Source: Dactylosporangium sp040689395 (GTDB lineage Bacteria; Actinomycetota; Actinomycetes; Mycobacteriales; Micromonosporaceae). Taken from it: a DNA stretch of 64,000 bases. The notes under the pieces are model-generated. The model searched no databases. It was not told where the DNA came from and saw nothing but the letters and a program-made list of their open reading frames with translations. Position 1 is the first letter of the stretch. Every line of letters begins with the position of its first letter. This document shows, in pieces, positions 24,269 through 32,958 of the stretch. The stretch spans positions 42,271 through 106,270 of the forward strand of contig NZ_JBFAZX010000026.1 in the NCBI RefSeq assembly GCF_040689395.1, read 5' to 3'. The translations under genes were made by a program, and so were the position numbers.

Positions 24269-26821
24269 ATGCTGAGGGCAACCCTGAAGAGCCTCCTGGC
24301 GCGCAAGCTGCGGCTGACGCTGTCGACCCTGGCGGTCGTGCTGTCGGTCATGTTCGTGTCCGGCTCGCTCGTGCTCACCGACACGCTCGGGCGCACGTTC
24401 GACAACCTGTTCGCCAACATCTACACGTACACCGACGTGCAGATCTCGGCGAAATCCCAGCTCCAGCAGCAGGGCGGCGGCCCCAGCAACAACACGCCGT
24501 TCCCGGACTCGACCGTGGACCGGGTCGCGAAGATCGACGGCGTGGCGAAGGCCACCGGCGAGGTGTTCCTCAACGGGGCGATGCCGGTCGGGCGTAACAA
24601 CAAGATCGTGATCAACCAGTCCGGGCAGCAGTTCGGCGCGAACTGGGTCGGCGAGAACCAGCTCGTCAAGCTCGCCGAGGGCCGGGCGCCGTCGGGCGAC
24701 GACGAGGTCGTCATCAACAAGGGCCTGTCGAAGTCGGCGAACTACAAGCTCGGCGACTCGATGGACGTCATCACCCGCGACCAGCAGCGGGGCACGTACA
24801 AGATCGTCGGACTGATGCAGTACACCGGCGGGCGCGACTCGATGGCCGGCGAGAGCACGATCTTCTTCACCACCGCCAAGGCGCAGGCGTCGATGCTCGG
24901 CGCCGAGAACGCGTTCAACGCCATCGACGTCAGGGCCGCCCCGGGGGTCAGCGACGAGCAGCTGCGCGACACCATCAAGGCGCAGCTGGGCGACGGCTTC
25001 GTGGTGCAGACCGGCAAGGACCTGTCCGAAGAGTCCAGCCAGGCCATCAAGAGCGTGCTGAAGTACTTCAACTACGTGCTGCTGGGCTTCGGCGCCGTGG
25101 CCCTGCTCGTCGGCGTGTTCCTGATCCTCAACACGTTCTCGATCATCGTGGCCCAGCGCACGAAGGAGCTGGCGCTGCTGCGGGCGATGGGCGCCGCGCG
25201 GGGCCAGGTCCTCCGCTCGGTACTGCTGGAGGCCGTGATCATCGGCGTGGTGGGCTCGGTGTTCGGCTTCCTGGTCGGCCTCGGCCTCGGCGCCGCCGGC
25301 GCGTTCCTGTTCGTCGGCCTCGCCGACGGCGCCCAGGTCGCCAGCCTCGGGTTCCCGGTCTCGGCGATCGTCGCGTCGTTCGTGATCGGCATCGGCGTCA
25401 CGATGGTCGCGGCGCTCATGCCGGCGATCAAGGCGTCCCGCGTCGCGCCCATCGCCGCGATGCGCGAGTCGGCCACGCCCGACCGGCCGCTGACCCGCCT
25501 GACGGTGACCGGCGCGGTCATCACCGCGGCCGCGATCGGCGCGCTGGTCTGGGGCCTGGCCGGGGCCGGCGACGCGACCCTGTCGCTGGTCTTCGGCGGG
25601 GTGCTCGGCATCCTCATCGGCGTGGCGCTGCTGACGCCGATCGTGAGCCGGCCGCTGGTCGCCGGGCTCGGGTCGCTGTTCTCCTGGACGGTGCCGGGCA
25701 AGCTGGGCCGGCGCAACTCCGCGCGCAACCCGCGCCGCACGGCGATCACCGCCGGCGCGGTGATGATCGGCATCGCGATCGTCACGGCGATCAGCACGAT
25801 CTTCACCTCGCTGTCCACGGCGCTCGGCGACACGGTCGCCAAGGACCTGCAGGCCGATCTCGTCGTGCTCGGCCAGCAGACCAGCGAGATCCCGCCCGTG
25901 GTGACCCCGCAGGAGCTGGAGCGCATCACCGCGCTGCCGGAGGCGAAGACGGTGGCCGCGGTCACCGCCGACGCCGTGGAGATCGACGGCAAGCCGAACT
26001 ACGTGCTGTCGTACCTCGATCCGGCGGCGGGCGTGTCGGTGCTCAAGCTGAAGGCCGACCAGGGCCGCATCGACCGGCTGGAGCAGGGCGAGTTCATCGT
26101 GGACAAGAAGACCGCCGAGGAGCGCAAGCTCAAGCTCGGCGACGCCATCAGCGTCACGTTCGCCAAGGGCCCGCAGAAGACGCTGAAGCTCGTCGGCATC
26201 ACCGCCGAGTCGGCGACCGGCGGCGGCATCGTCATCAACTACGCCGACGCGCGGGCGGGCTTCGCCTTCCCGCAGCCGTGGCAGGTGTTCGTCGCCGTGA
26301 AGGATGGCGCGTCCGTGACCACGATGAAGGCCACGGTCAACGACATCCTCAAGGACAACCCGCAGGTCCAGGCGTACACGAAGGACGAGTACGTCAAATC
26401 CAGCCAGCAGAGCTTCGACATCGCGCTCGTCATCGTGCAGGTGCTGCTGCTGATCGCCCTGGCCATCTCGGTCCTCGGCGTCATCAACACCCTGCTGCTG
26501 TCGGTCATCGAGCGCACCCGCGAGCTGGGCATGCTCCGCGCGGTGGGGCTGCGCCGCGGCCAGACCTGGCTCATGGTCACCACGGAGTCGGTCGTCATCA
26601 CCGTCTTCGGCACCGTGCTGGGCCTGGCGGTCGGCGTGGGGCTGGGCGCGGCGATCGTGACGGCGCTCAAGGACGTCCTGGGCTTCGGCGCGGTCACCTT
26701 GCCGTGGGGCCTGATGATCGCCTACTTCCTCGCCTCGATGGTCGTCGGCGGCGTGGCCGGGCTCATCCCGTCCATCCGCGCCGTGCGGCTCAACGTGCTG
26801 GGCGCCATCTCCTACGAGTGA
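24269..26821 (+). CDS. FtsX-family ABC permease (first copy)
   Basis: 850 aa. An N-terminal helix (residues about 17-37) is followed by a large extracellular MacB-type periplasmic domain. Three helices with AQRTKELALLRAMGAARGQV then form the first FtsX domain. A second extracellular domain and a second FtsX domain (ERTRELGMLRAVGLRRGQT) close the protein, as in duplicated-FtsX permeases. The ATG at 24269 begins MLRATLKSLLARKLRL. It is a close paralogue of the permease at 27823. Confidence 0.92.
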   Translation: MLRATLKSLLARKLRLTLSTLAVVLSVMFVSGSLVLTDTLGRTFDNLFANIYTYTDVQISAKSQLQQQGGGPSNNTPFPDSTVDRVAKIDGVAKATGEVFLNGAMPVGRNNKIVINQSGQQFGANWVGENQLVKLAEGRAPSGDDEVVINKGLSKSANYKLGDSMDVITRDQQRGTYKIVGLMQYTGGRDSMAGESTIFFTTAKAQASMLGAENAFNAIDVRAAPGVSDEQLRDTIKAQLGDGFVVQTGKDLSEESSQAIKSVLKYFNYVLLGFGAVALLVGVFLILNTFSIIVAQRTKELALLRAMGAARGQVLRSVLLEAVIIGVVGSVFGFLVGLGLGAAGAFLFVGLADGAQVASLGFPVSAIVASFVIGIGVTMVAALMPAIKASRVAPIAAMRESATPDRPLTRLTVTGAVITAAAIGALVWGLAGAGDATLSLVFGGVLGILIGVALLTPIVSRPLVAGLGSLFSWTVPGKLGRRNSARNPRRTAITAGAVMIGIAIVTAISTIFTSLSTALGDTVAKDLQADLVVLGQQTSEIPPVVTPQELERITALPEAKTVAAVTADAVEIDGKPNYVLSYLDPAAGVSVLKLKADQGRIDRLEQGEFIVDKKTAEERKLKLGDAISVTFAKGPQKTLKLVGITAESATGGGIVINYADARAGFAFPQPWQVFVAVKDGASVTTMKATVNDILKDNPQVQAYTKDEYVKSSQQSFDIALVIVQVLLLIALAISVLGVINTLLLSVIERTRELGMLRAVGLRRGQTWLMVTTESVVITVFGTVLGLAVGVGLGAAIVTALKDVLGFGAVTLPWGLMIAYFLASMVVGGVAGLIPSIRAVRLNVLGAISYE

Positions 26822-26965
26822 TACCCGTCGCTGCGCGGCGGTCACGGGCCGCGGTCGCCTCCGGGCGGCCGCGGTCCTGTTCGGGCTGGGTGTTCGAGCA
26901 GGCGGTGCCGGCCGGGTCGGGGTTGACCCTGAGAGCGGCTCAGGGACGCTCCCCCAGCCCAATAT

Positions 26966-26998
26966 CCGTGGGCGGCTACCCCCACGGGCGGACGTTTT
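26966..26998 (+). terminator. Weak hairpin between the two transporter pairs
   Basis: CCGTGGG and CCCACGG enclose 8 nt, followed after a short gap by TTTT at 26995-26998. The 227-nt gap (26822-27048) otherwise shows only the ribosome site AGGGGGAA before the next ATG. Confidence 0.4.
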
Positions 26999-27048
26999 CC
27001 GGCCTTCGGGCCCTGACGATGAGTGCACACCATTCACCAGGGGGAATC

Positions 27049-27816
27049 ATGACTGTATCGGTTGCGACGCGCACCGAGGTGGCCGCGCGGGCGGTCGACG
27101 TGTGGAAGGTCTACGGCTCGGGCGAGGCGCAGGTCAACGCGCTGGCCGGGGTGTCGGTGGAGCTGGAGAAGGGTCGCTTCACGGCGATCATGGGCCCGTC
27201 CGGCTCGGGCAAGTCGACGCTGATGCACTGCCTCGCGGGGCTGGACGCCGTGACCCGGGGCCAGGTCTACGTCGGCGACACGAAGATCACCGACCTGTCG
27301 GACCGGGGGCTGACGAACCTGCGCCGCGCCAAGGTCGGGTTCATCTTCCAGCAGTTCAACCTGCTGCCGACGCTGACCGCCGAGGAGAACATCCTGCTCC
27401 CGCTGTCGATCGGCGGGCGCAAGGCGGATCCCGCGTGGTACAACAAGGTCATCGACACGGTCGGCCTGCGCGACCGGCTCGGGCACCGGCCCAGCCAGCT
27501 CTCCGGCGGCCAGCAGCAGCGCGTCGCGTGCGCCCGGGCCCTTGTGTCCCGGCCCGAGGTCATCTTCGCCGACGAGCCGACCGGCAACCTCGACTCGCGC
27601 TCGGGCGCCGAGGTGCTGTCGTTCCTGCGCAACTCGGTGCGCGACTTCGGCCAGACGATCGTCATGGTCACCCACGACCCGAACGCGGCCTCGTACGCCG
27701 ACCGAGTGGTGTTCCTCGCCGACGGCCACATCGTCGACGAGCTCTACGCGCCGACCGCCGACGCGGTGCTGGACCGCCTGAAGCGCCTGGACACGCACGC
27801 GGACAAGGCGGTCTGA
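27049..27816 (+). CDS. ABC transporter ATPase, MacB/LolD type (second copy)
   Basis: 255 aa with the same motifs as the first copy: GPSGSGKST, LSGGQQQR, FADEPTGNLDSR and VTHDP. The ATG at 27049 (MTVSVATRTEVAARAV) has GGGGGAA upstream. Its partner permease starts 6 nt after the stop. The near-identity of long segments to the copy at 23484, including ARAVDVWKVYGSGEAQV, shows a tandem duplication of an ATPase-permease unit. Confidence 0.93.
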   Translation: MTVSVATRTEVAARAVDVWKVYGSGEAQVNALAGVSVELEKGRFTAIMGPSGSGKSTLMHCLAGLDAVTRGQVYVGDTKITDLSDRGLTNLRRAKVGFIFQQFNLLPTLTAEENILLPLSIGGRKADPAWYNKVIDTVGLRDRLGHRPSQLSGGQQQRVACARALVSRPEVIFADEPTGNLDSRSGAEVLSFLRNSVRDFGQTIVMVTHDPNAASYADRVVFLADGHIVDELYAPTADAVLDRLKRLDTHADKAV

Positions 27817-27822
27817 GTTCCG

Positions 27823-30372
27823 ATGCTGAAGGCAACGCTCAAGAGCCTGCTGTCGCGCAAGCTGCGGCTGGTCCTGTCCGGGCTGGCGGTCGTGCTCGGC
27901 GTCATGTTCGTGTCGGGCGCGTTCGTGCTCACCGACACCATGGGCCGCTCGTTCGACAGCCTGTTCTCCTCCGTGTACGCGGGCACCGACGTCGCGGTGA
28001 CGCACCAGCCGAAGGTCGCCGGCGGCGAGATCGACGGCCCGCAGCACACCACCAACATCCCCGCCGACGTCGTCGACAAGGTCAAGGCGGTGCCCGGCGT
28101 GGCGAGCGTGTCCGCGCAGGCGGCCGCGGACGGCGCCCGGGTCATCGGCAAGGACGGCAAGGTCGTCACCACGTTCGGCCCGCCACGGCTGGGCCAGAAC
28201 TGGACCGGCACCAGCGACCTGCTGCAGCTGCGCGAGGGGCGCGGGCCGAACGCCGACGACGAGATCGCGGTCAACGTGACCACGGCCAAGAACGCCGGGC
28301 TCAAGGTCGGCGACGAGGTCGGGGTGCTCACCCTGCAGCCGAAGCGCACGTTCAAGCTGGTCGGCATCTTCGGGTACAGCGGCGACCGGGACTCCCTCGG
28401 CGGCGCCCTGGAGGTCGCGTTCACCACGCCGGTCGCCCAGGAGCTGATGCTCGGCGAGAAGAACGTGTACAGCAGCATCAGCGTCAACACGACCCCGGGC
28501 GTGACGCACGACGAGGTGCGCGACCGCATCGCCACGGCGCTCGGCGCGGACTACAAGGTGCAGACCAACGCGCAGCTGCAGGCGGCCACGACCCAGGACT
28601 TCAAGAAGGGCCTCGGCTTCTTCAACAACATCCTCATCGGCTTCGCGGGCGTGGCGCTGTTCGTCGGCACGTTCCTCATCCTCAACACGTTCTCGATCAT
28701 CGTGGCCCAGCGGACCCGGGAGCTGGCGCTGATGCGGGCGCTCGGCGGCAGCCGCGGCCAGACGCTCGGCTCGGTGCTCATCGAGGCCGTCGCCATCGGC
28801 CTGCTCGCCTCCGTGTTCGGCCTGGCCGCCGGCATCGGCGTCGGGGCCCTGCTGGCGTGGGTCTTCGGCAACGTCTCCGGCGTGACGCTCGCCTCCGTCG
28901 GCGTGCCGGCCTCGGCCGTGATCAGCGCGTTCGTGGTGGGCCTGCTGGTGACGGTGGTGGCGGCGGTGCTGCCGGCGCTGCGCGCCAGCCGCATCCCGCC
29001 GATCGCCGCGCTGCAGGAGGTGGCCACGCCCGACCGGCCGCTGACGAAGCTCACGGTCAGCGGCGCGATCATCGGCGCGGCCGGCGGCACCCTGCTGGGC
29101 CTGGGCCTGGCCGGCAAGGGCAGCGGCAGCACCACGCTGATGCTGATCCTCGGCGGCGTGCTCGTCACGTTCGTCGGCGTCGCGCTGCTCACGCCGCTGC
29201 TGGCCCGCCCGGTGGTCGGCCTGCTCGGCCGGCTGTTCTCCTGGTCGGTCCCGGGCAAGCTGGGAAGGCTCAACTCCGGGCGCAACCCGCGCCGCACCGC
29301 GATCACCGCGGCCGCGCTGATGGTCGGCCTCGCGCTCATCACCGGCGTCAACGTCATCGTCGCCTCGGTCAAGCAGAGCCTGAACGCGCAGGCGGACACG
29401 CAGGTGACCGTCGATCTGATCATCTCCGGCGACGGGGACCAGAACGGCCCGGCGACGTTCGACCCGGCCGTGATGACCTCGACGGCGAAGAACCCGGGGG
29501 TGGCCAGCACGGCCAGCGGGTACTGGGAGTTCGGCAAGATCGGCGACGAGCGCGGTTCGGTCACGGCGGTGCCCGACGCGGTGGCGTGGGCGGACATGTT
29601 CAAGATCAAGGCCGAGCAGGGCACGCTGCGGTGGACCGGCAAGGACCAGGCGATCGTCGACCCGGTCACGGCCAAGGAGCGCCACCTCGCCGTCGGGCAG
29701 ACGGTGGCCATGCAGTTCAGCCGTGGCGACGTGCACCACGTGACGATCGTGGGCCTCTACAGCAAGAACGACATCATGCGGGGCCTGGTCGTCTCCCCCG
29801 ACCTCATCCCGGACTTCCGCATCCAGCAGCCGGCGTGGGGGTTCGTGAAGGTCTCCCCCGGCACGTCCGTCGACGAGGTCCAGCGGCAGGTCGACACCCT
29901 GCTCAAGGACAACCCCGAGGTGTCCGTGGCCAACCGGGCCCAGTACGTCGCGGCGCAGTCGGCGCAGTTCGACCAGCTGCTCACCATGATCCAGGTGCTG
30001 CTGGCGCTGGCGATCCTCATCGCGGTCCTCGGCATCGTCAACACCCTGGCGCTGTCGGTGCTGGAGCGCACCCGGGAGCTGGGCCTGCTGCGGGCGATCG
30101 GCATGCGCCGGGCGCAGACGATGCGGATGGTCACCGTCGAGGCGGTCGTCATCTCGGTCTTCGGCGCGCTGCTCGGCCTGGCCGTCGGTGCTGGCATGGG
30201 CGCGGCGGTGGTGCGGGCCCTGAAGAGCGACGGCATCACCGAGCTGGCGTTCCCGTGGTCGCAGATGGCGACGTACCTGGTGCTCGCCGCGCTCGTCGGC
30301 GTCATCGCCGCGGTGCTGCCGTCGATCCGCGCCGCGCGGGTCAACGTGCTGCGGGCCATCGCGCACGACTGA
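27823..30372 (+). CDS. FtsX-family ABC permease (second copy)
   Basis: 849 aa with the same architecture as the first copy: N-terminal helix, large extracellular domain, FtsX domain (AQRTRELALMRALGGSRGQ), second extracellular domain, FtsX domain (ERTRELGLLRAIGMRRAQT). The membrane segments are conserved between copies while the extracellular domains have diverged strongly. This suggests different extracellular ligands or substrates. A strong terminator follows. Confidence 0.92.
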   Translation: MLKATLKSLLSRKLRLVLSGLAVVLGVMFVSGAFVLTDTMGRSFDSLFSSVYAGTDVAVTHQPKVAGGEIDGPQHTTNIPADVVDKVKAVPGVASVSAQAAADGARVIGKDGKVVTTFGPPRLGQNWTGTSDLLQLREGRGPNADDEIAVNVTTAKNAGLKVGDEVGVLTLQPKRTFKLVGIFGYSGDRDSLGGALEVAFTTPVAQELMLGEKNVYSSISVNTTPGVTHDEVRDRIATALGADYKVQTNAQLQAATTQDFKKGLGFFNNILIGFAGVALFVGTFLILNTFSIIVAQRTRELALMRALGGSRGQTLGSVLIEAVAIGLLASVFGLAAGIGVGALLAWVFGNVSGVTLASVGVPASAVISAFVVGLLVTVVAAVLPALRASRIPPIAALQEVATPDRPLTKLTVSGAIIGAAGGTLLGLGLAGKGSGSTTLMLILGGVLVTFVGVALLTPLLARPVVGLLGRLFSWSVPGKLGRLNSGRNPRRTAITAAALMVGLALITGVNVIVASVKQSLNAQADTQVTVDLIISGDGDQNGPATFDPAVMTSTAKNPGVASTASGYWEFGKIGDERGSVTAVPDAVAWADMFKIKAEQGTLRWTGKDQAIVDPVTAKERHLAVGQTVAMQFSRGDVHHVTIVGLYSKNDIMRGLVVSPDLIPDFRIQQPAWGFVKVSPGTSVDEVQRQVDTLLKDNPEVSVANRAQYVAAQSAQFDQLLTMIQVLLALAILIAVLGIVNTLALSVLERTRELGLLRAIGMRRAQTMRMVTVEAVVISVFGALLGLAVGAGMGAAVVRALKSDGITELAFPWSQMATYLVLAALVGVIAAVLPSIRAARVNVLRAIAHD

Positions 30373-30402
30373 TCACTGATCGGGCGTTCCGGTCGGGGGA
30401 AC

Positions 30403-30435
30403 GGCGCCCGCGGTCCTTCGCGGACCGCGGGCGCC
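30403..30435. terminator. Strong convergent terminator hairpin
   Basis: A perfect 14-bp stem (GGCGCCCGCGGTCC and GGACCGCGGGCGCC) with loop TTCGC, placed between the permease and HAD-phosphatase stops. Confidence 0.75.
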
Positions 30436-30441
30436 CGCGAG

Positions 30442-31089
30442 TCAGACGACGAGCTTGCGCAGGTAGTCGACATCGACGTCCAGCAACGATCCGGCCAGCG
30501 TCACGCCCTCGGGGTCGAGCTCGACCTCGCACGGCACGGCGAGCACGGCGCACCCCGCAGCCCGCGCGCTGCGGATACCGTTGGGCGAGTCCTCGATCGC
30601 CACGCAGTCGCGCGCCTCGGCCCCGACCAGCCGCGCGGCGGTCAGGTAGGGCATCGGGTGCGGCTTGGTCTGGTCCACCTCATCGCCCGCCACGACGGCG
30701 TCGAAGTTCTCGGCGCCGATGGTCAGCAGCGCCACGTCGACCAGGTGCCGATGGGTGGCGGTGACGAGCGCGAGCGGCACTCCCTCGGCGCGCAGCGCGG
30801 CGAGCAGCTCGCGGGCCCCCGGCCGCCACGGCACCCCGGCGCGCAGCAGCGCCTTGACCCGCTCCTCGAGCCACCCGACGCTGTAGTCCATGGACTCACG
30901 GGTGAACGGCAGCCCGAGGTCGGCGTGCAGAATGCGCATCGAGTCGGCCATGTTGGTGCCGATCATGCCGCGCCGCGCCTGCGCGGACAGCGGCCGGCCG
31001 TGGTGGGCGGCGAGCTCGGTGAGGCCCACCTCCCAGACCTTCTCGCTGTCCACGAGGGTCCCGTCCATGTCGAAGAGCACCGCTTGCAT
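30442..31089 (-). CDS. HAD-family phosphatase (beta-phosphoglucomutase-like)
   Basis: 215 aa. LFDMDGTLVDSEK holds the nucleophile and acid Asp pair (motif I), LVTATHR motif II, and DQTKPHPMPYL with VAIEDSPNGIRSA motifs III/IV. The helical cap is inserted after motif I, so it is subclass IA. Members act on sugar phosphates or similar small phosphoesters; the substrate is not deducible. The ATG at 31089 is used, with an in-frame GTG at 31095 as alternative. Confidence 0.88.
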   Translation of the reverse strand: MQAVLFDMDGTLVDSEKVWEVGLTELAAHHGRPLSAQARRGMIGTNMADSMRILHADLGLPFTRESMDYSVGWLEERVKALLRAGVPWRPGARELLAALRAEGVPLALVTATHRHLVDVALLTIGAENFDAVVAGDEVDQTKPHPMPYLTAARLVGAEARDCVAIEDSPNGIRSARAAGCAVLAVPCEVELDPEGVTLAGSLLDVDVDYLRKLVV

Positions 31090-31187
31090 CCCCACGCGCT
31101 AAATCCTGCCAAGCCCGCGAGTCGTAACCGGCGCGGAGCCATCATTGCGTGCGCAAGCTCACGGACGCTTCCCGGAAATCGGACATT

Positions 31188-32168
31188 TCACGATGCTTGG
31201 GTGCGTGACCGTTCACGCTCGATCGCGGCGAGGAACTCGGCCGGGGTCATGCCGCCCGGGGCCGCGCGGCGGTGCGCGGCCTGCACGACCAGGCGGCGGG
31301 CCGTCTCGTTGGCCGGGACCGGCAGCCCGTGCAGCCGCCCCAGGAGCACGATCTCGCCGTTGAGGTAGTCGGCCTCGACGCTGCCGGTGCCGCGGGCCAG
31401 GCTCTGCCAGGTCGAACTGCCACCCCGATCCTGCCCGGCGACGACCCGCCACCGCAGGGTGTCCCCGCGCCGCTCGGCGTCCTCCTCGGCGGTGGCGTAC
31501 GCGATACCGGCGGCCCGCAGCACCGCCTCGCCCTCGGCCCGGACCGGCGCGATCGCCTCGTCGAGCCCGTCGACCAGCCCGCACAGCGCCTCGACGGCGT
31601 TGCCGAGGTTCAGCAGCAGCTTGGCGTACTTGCGGCGCATGACGTCGTCGCTGACCTCACAGTGGAACCCGGCCCGCACGAAGGCTCCCGCGATCTCGTG
31701 ACTCGTCCGGTCCGTCCCGCCCGGTATGCGCCCGATGTCCAGGATCCCCGGCACCGGCGCGCACTGGGCCACGACGACGCCCGGCGCGAGGTGCGTGGCC
31801 GGGAGCATGACGCACACGCCGTACACGTCGGCGAACAGCCGCAGCGCCGCCCGCTCGTTGGCCACCCCGTTCTGCAGGCAGACGATCGGCAGCCCACGGG
31901 GCAGCCGCTCCAGCACGTCGTGGGTGTCGTTGGTCTTGACCGCCAGCACCGCGACGTCGCCGTCGCGCCAGTCGACCTCTTCCGGCCCCGCGCAGGCCGG
32001 GAGCCGATGGACGGAGTCCCCGTCCGCCTCCCGCAGCAGCAGCCCGTCGCGCCGGATCGCCTCGAGGTGCGCACCGCGCGCGACCACCACGACGTCCACG
32101 CCGGCCCCGGCGAGCCGCCCGGCGACCACGCCACCGACCGCACCGGCCCCAATGATCACCAATCGCAC
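31188..32168 (-). CDS. Ketopantoate reductase family (ApbA/PanE-like) enzyme
   Basis: 326 aa. The Rossmann loop GAGAVGGVVAGRLAGAG is at the N-terminus, VLAVKTNDTHDVL carries the conserved Lys, and RRKYAKLLLNLGNAVEAL the catalytic region of the C-terminal domain. The family reduces 2-dehydropantoate, but many members act on other ketoacids, so panE is not assigned. The GTG at 32168 follows TAACGT by 6 nt. Confidence 0.85.
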   Translation of the reverse strand: MRLVIIGAGAVGGVVAGRLAGAGVDVVVVARGAHLEAIRRDGLLLREADGDSVHRLPACAGPEEVDWRDGDVAVLAVKTNDTHDVLERLPRGLPIVCLQNGVANERAALRLFADVYGVCVMLPATHLAPGVVVAQCAPVPGILDIGRIPGGTDRTSHEIAGAFVRAGFHCEVSDDVMRRKYAKLLLNLGNAVEALCGLVDGLDEAIAPVRAEGEAVLRAAGIAYATAEEDAERRGDTLRWRVVAGQDRGGSSTWQSLARGTGSVEADYLNGEIVLLGRLHGLPVPANETARRLVVQAAHRRAAPGGMTPAEFLAAIERERSRTQAS

Positions 32169-32174
32169 CCGCCG

Positions 32175-32180
32175 ACGTTA
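32175..32180 (-). promoter_or_regulatory. -10 box for the ketopantoate-reductase-like gene
   Basis: TAACGT on the minus strand, 6 nt before the GTG, consistent with a leaderless transcript. Confidence 0.5.
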
Positions 32181-32319
32181 TCCACTCCGCGGGATTCGCG
32201 CTACATACGACCTGACCTCGTAGCCGATCCCTGGCTGGCACGAATCGGGGAGGCTCATCTACGAAGGTGACTAGTAGTGTGCTCCGCATCGGAACCTGAC
32301 CCCTGAGAGGACGAACGAC

Positions 32320-32706
32320 ATGAGCGAGTACGGCGAGTTCGCGACCGGGCACGAGTCGAGCGAGCTCGAGCAGCTGCACCAGGCCGCCGGCAGCGAACAG
32401 GACTTCCAGTCGCAGTTCGGCGTGTTCGCGCAGGAGCACTCGGCGTCCGAGTCCACCGACTTCGAGACGGGCCGGCACGTCGAGTTCACCGGCGCGGACG
32501 GCAGCCACTACGAGTCGACGGACTTCACCAGCTACTCCCACGACTCCACGGTGTCCGACTCGGTGTTCGCCGCACAGGGCAGCGAGTCGGCCCACAGCGC
32601 GCAGTTCTCCGAGCTCGACGCGCTGCGGGCCAAGCTGGAGTCGGGCTTCGCGCAGGGCACCCAGATCAGCGGCGGCGGGCCCGGCCTGTCGATCACCTCA
32701 AACTGA
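32320..32706 (+). CDS. Ser/Glu-rich acidic orphan protein
   Basis: 128 aa, strongly acidic and rich in Ser, Glu, Gln, Phe and Thr. There is no membrane segment or cysteine. ESTDF occurs twice (about residues 45 and 67), and SEL/SEQ/SES steps recur, as in disordered scaffold or surface proteins. GAGAGGA 10 nt before the ATG is a good ribosome site. A strong terminator follows. I do not recognise the family, and no function is proposed. Confidence 0.7.
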   Translation: MSEYGEFATGHESSELEQLHQAAGSEQDFQSQFGVFAQEHSASESTDFETGRHVEFTGADGSHYESTDFTSYSHDSTVSDSVFAAQGSESAHSAQFSELDALRAKLESGFAQGTQISGGGPGLSITSN

Positions 32707-32745
32707 CCGGGTCACTACGAGCCAACCTAGTAGTAAGATGGGTAC

Positions 32746-32792
32746 CGCCGCGCCGGGATGGCACCTCCCCTTGGTCACAGCCCGGCGCGGCG
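32746..32792 (+). terminator. Rho-independent terminator
   Basis: A perfect 12-bp stem (CGCCGCGCCGGG and CCCGGCGCGGCG) with a 23-nt loop, followed by TTTC, 39 nt after the orphan gene. Confidence 0.75.
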
Positions 32793-32826
32793 TTTCATTG
32801 CGCGCATACGGCGTCCACCAACGTTC

Positions 32827-32914
32827 GCCGGGTTTGCTGCGCATCGATCTTGCACTTGTGGTGCCCGACAAACCCGGCATTCACGGAGCGTCTCGGCACC
32901 ACAAGTGCAAGATC
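32827..32914. repeat. Two interleaved perfect inverted repeats
   Basis: A 20-bp repeat pairs 32846-32865 with 32895-32914 (left arm GATCTTGCACTTGTGGTGCC). A second, 10-bp repeat pairs GCCGGGTTTG (32827-32836) with CAAACCCGGC (32869-32878). The second pair encloses only the left arm of the first, so the two stems cannot nest: they form a pseudoknot or alternative folds. Confidence 0.8.
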
Positions 32915-32958
32915 AACAAGGGTGACCCCGGTCAGCGGTGCTAGCGGGGCGTGGGCCG

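Noticed and set aside
23564..30366. Two very long minus-strand frames (over 1100 codons each) and a 1220-codon plus frame
   Set aside because: They are antisense or shifted shadows of the ATPase/permease genes, with His/Arg/Asp-rich composition and no domain.
32738..32944. A 68-codon frame after the Ser-rich gene
   Set aside because: It overlaps both the terminator hairpin and the interleaved inverted repeats and has no ribosome site.
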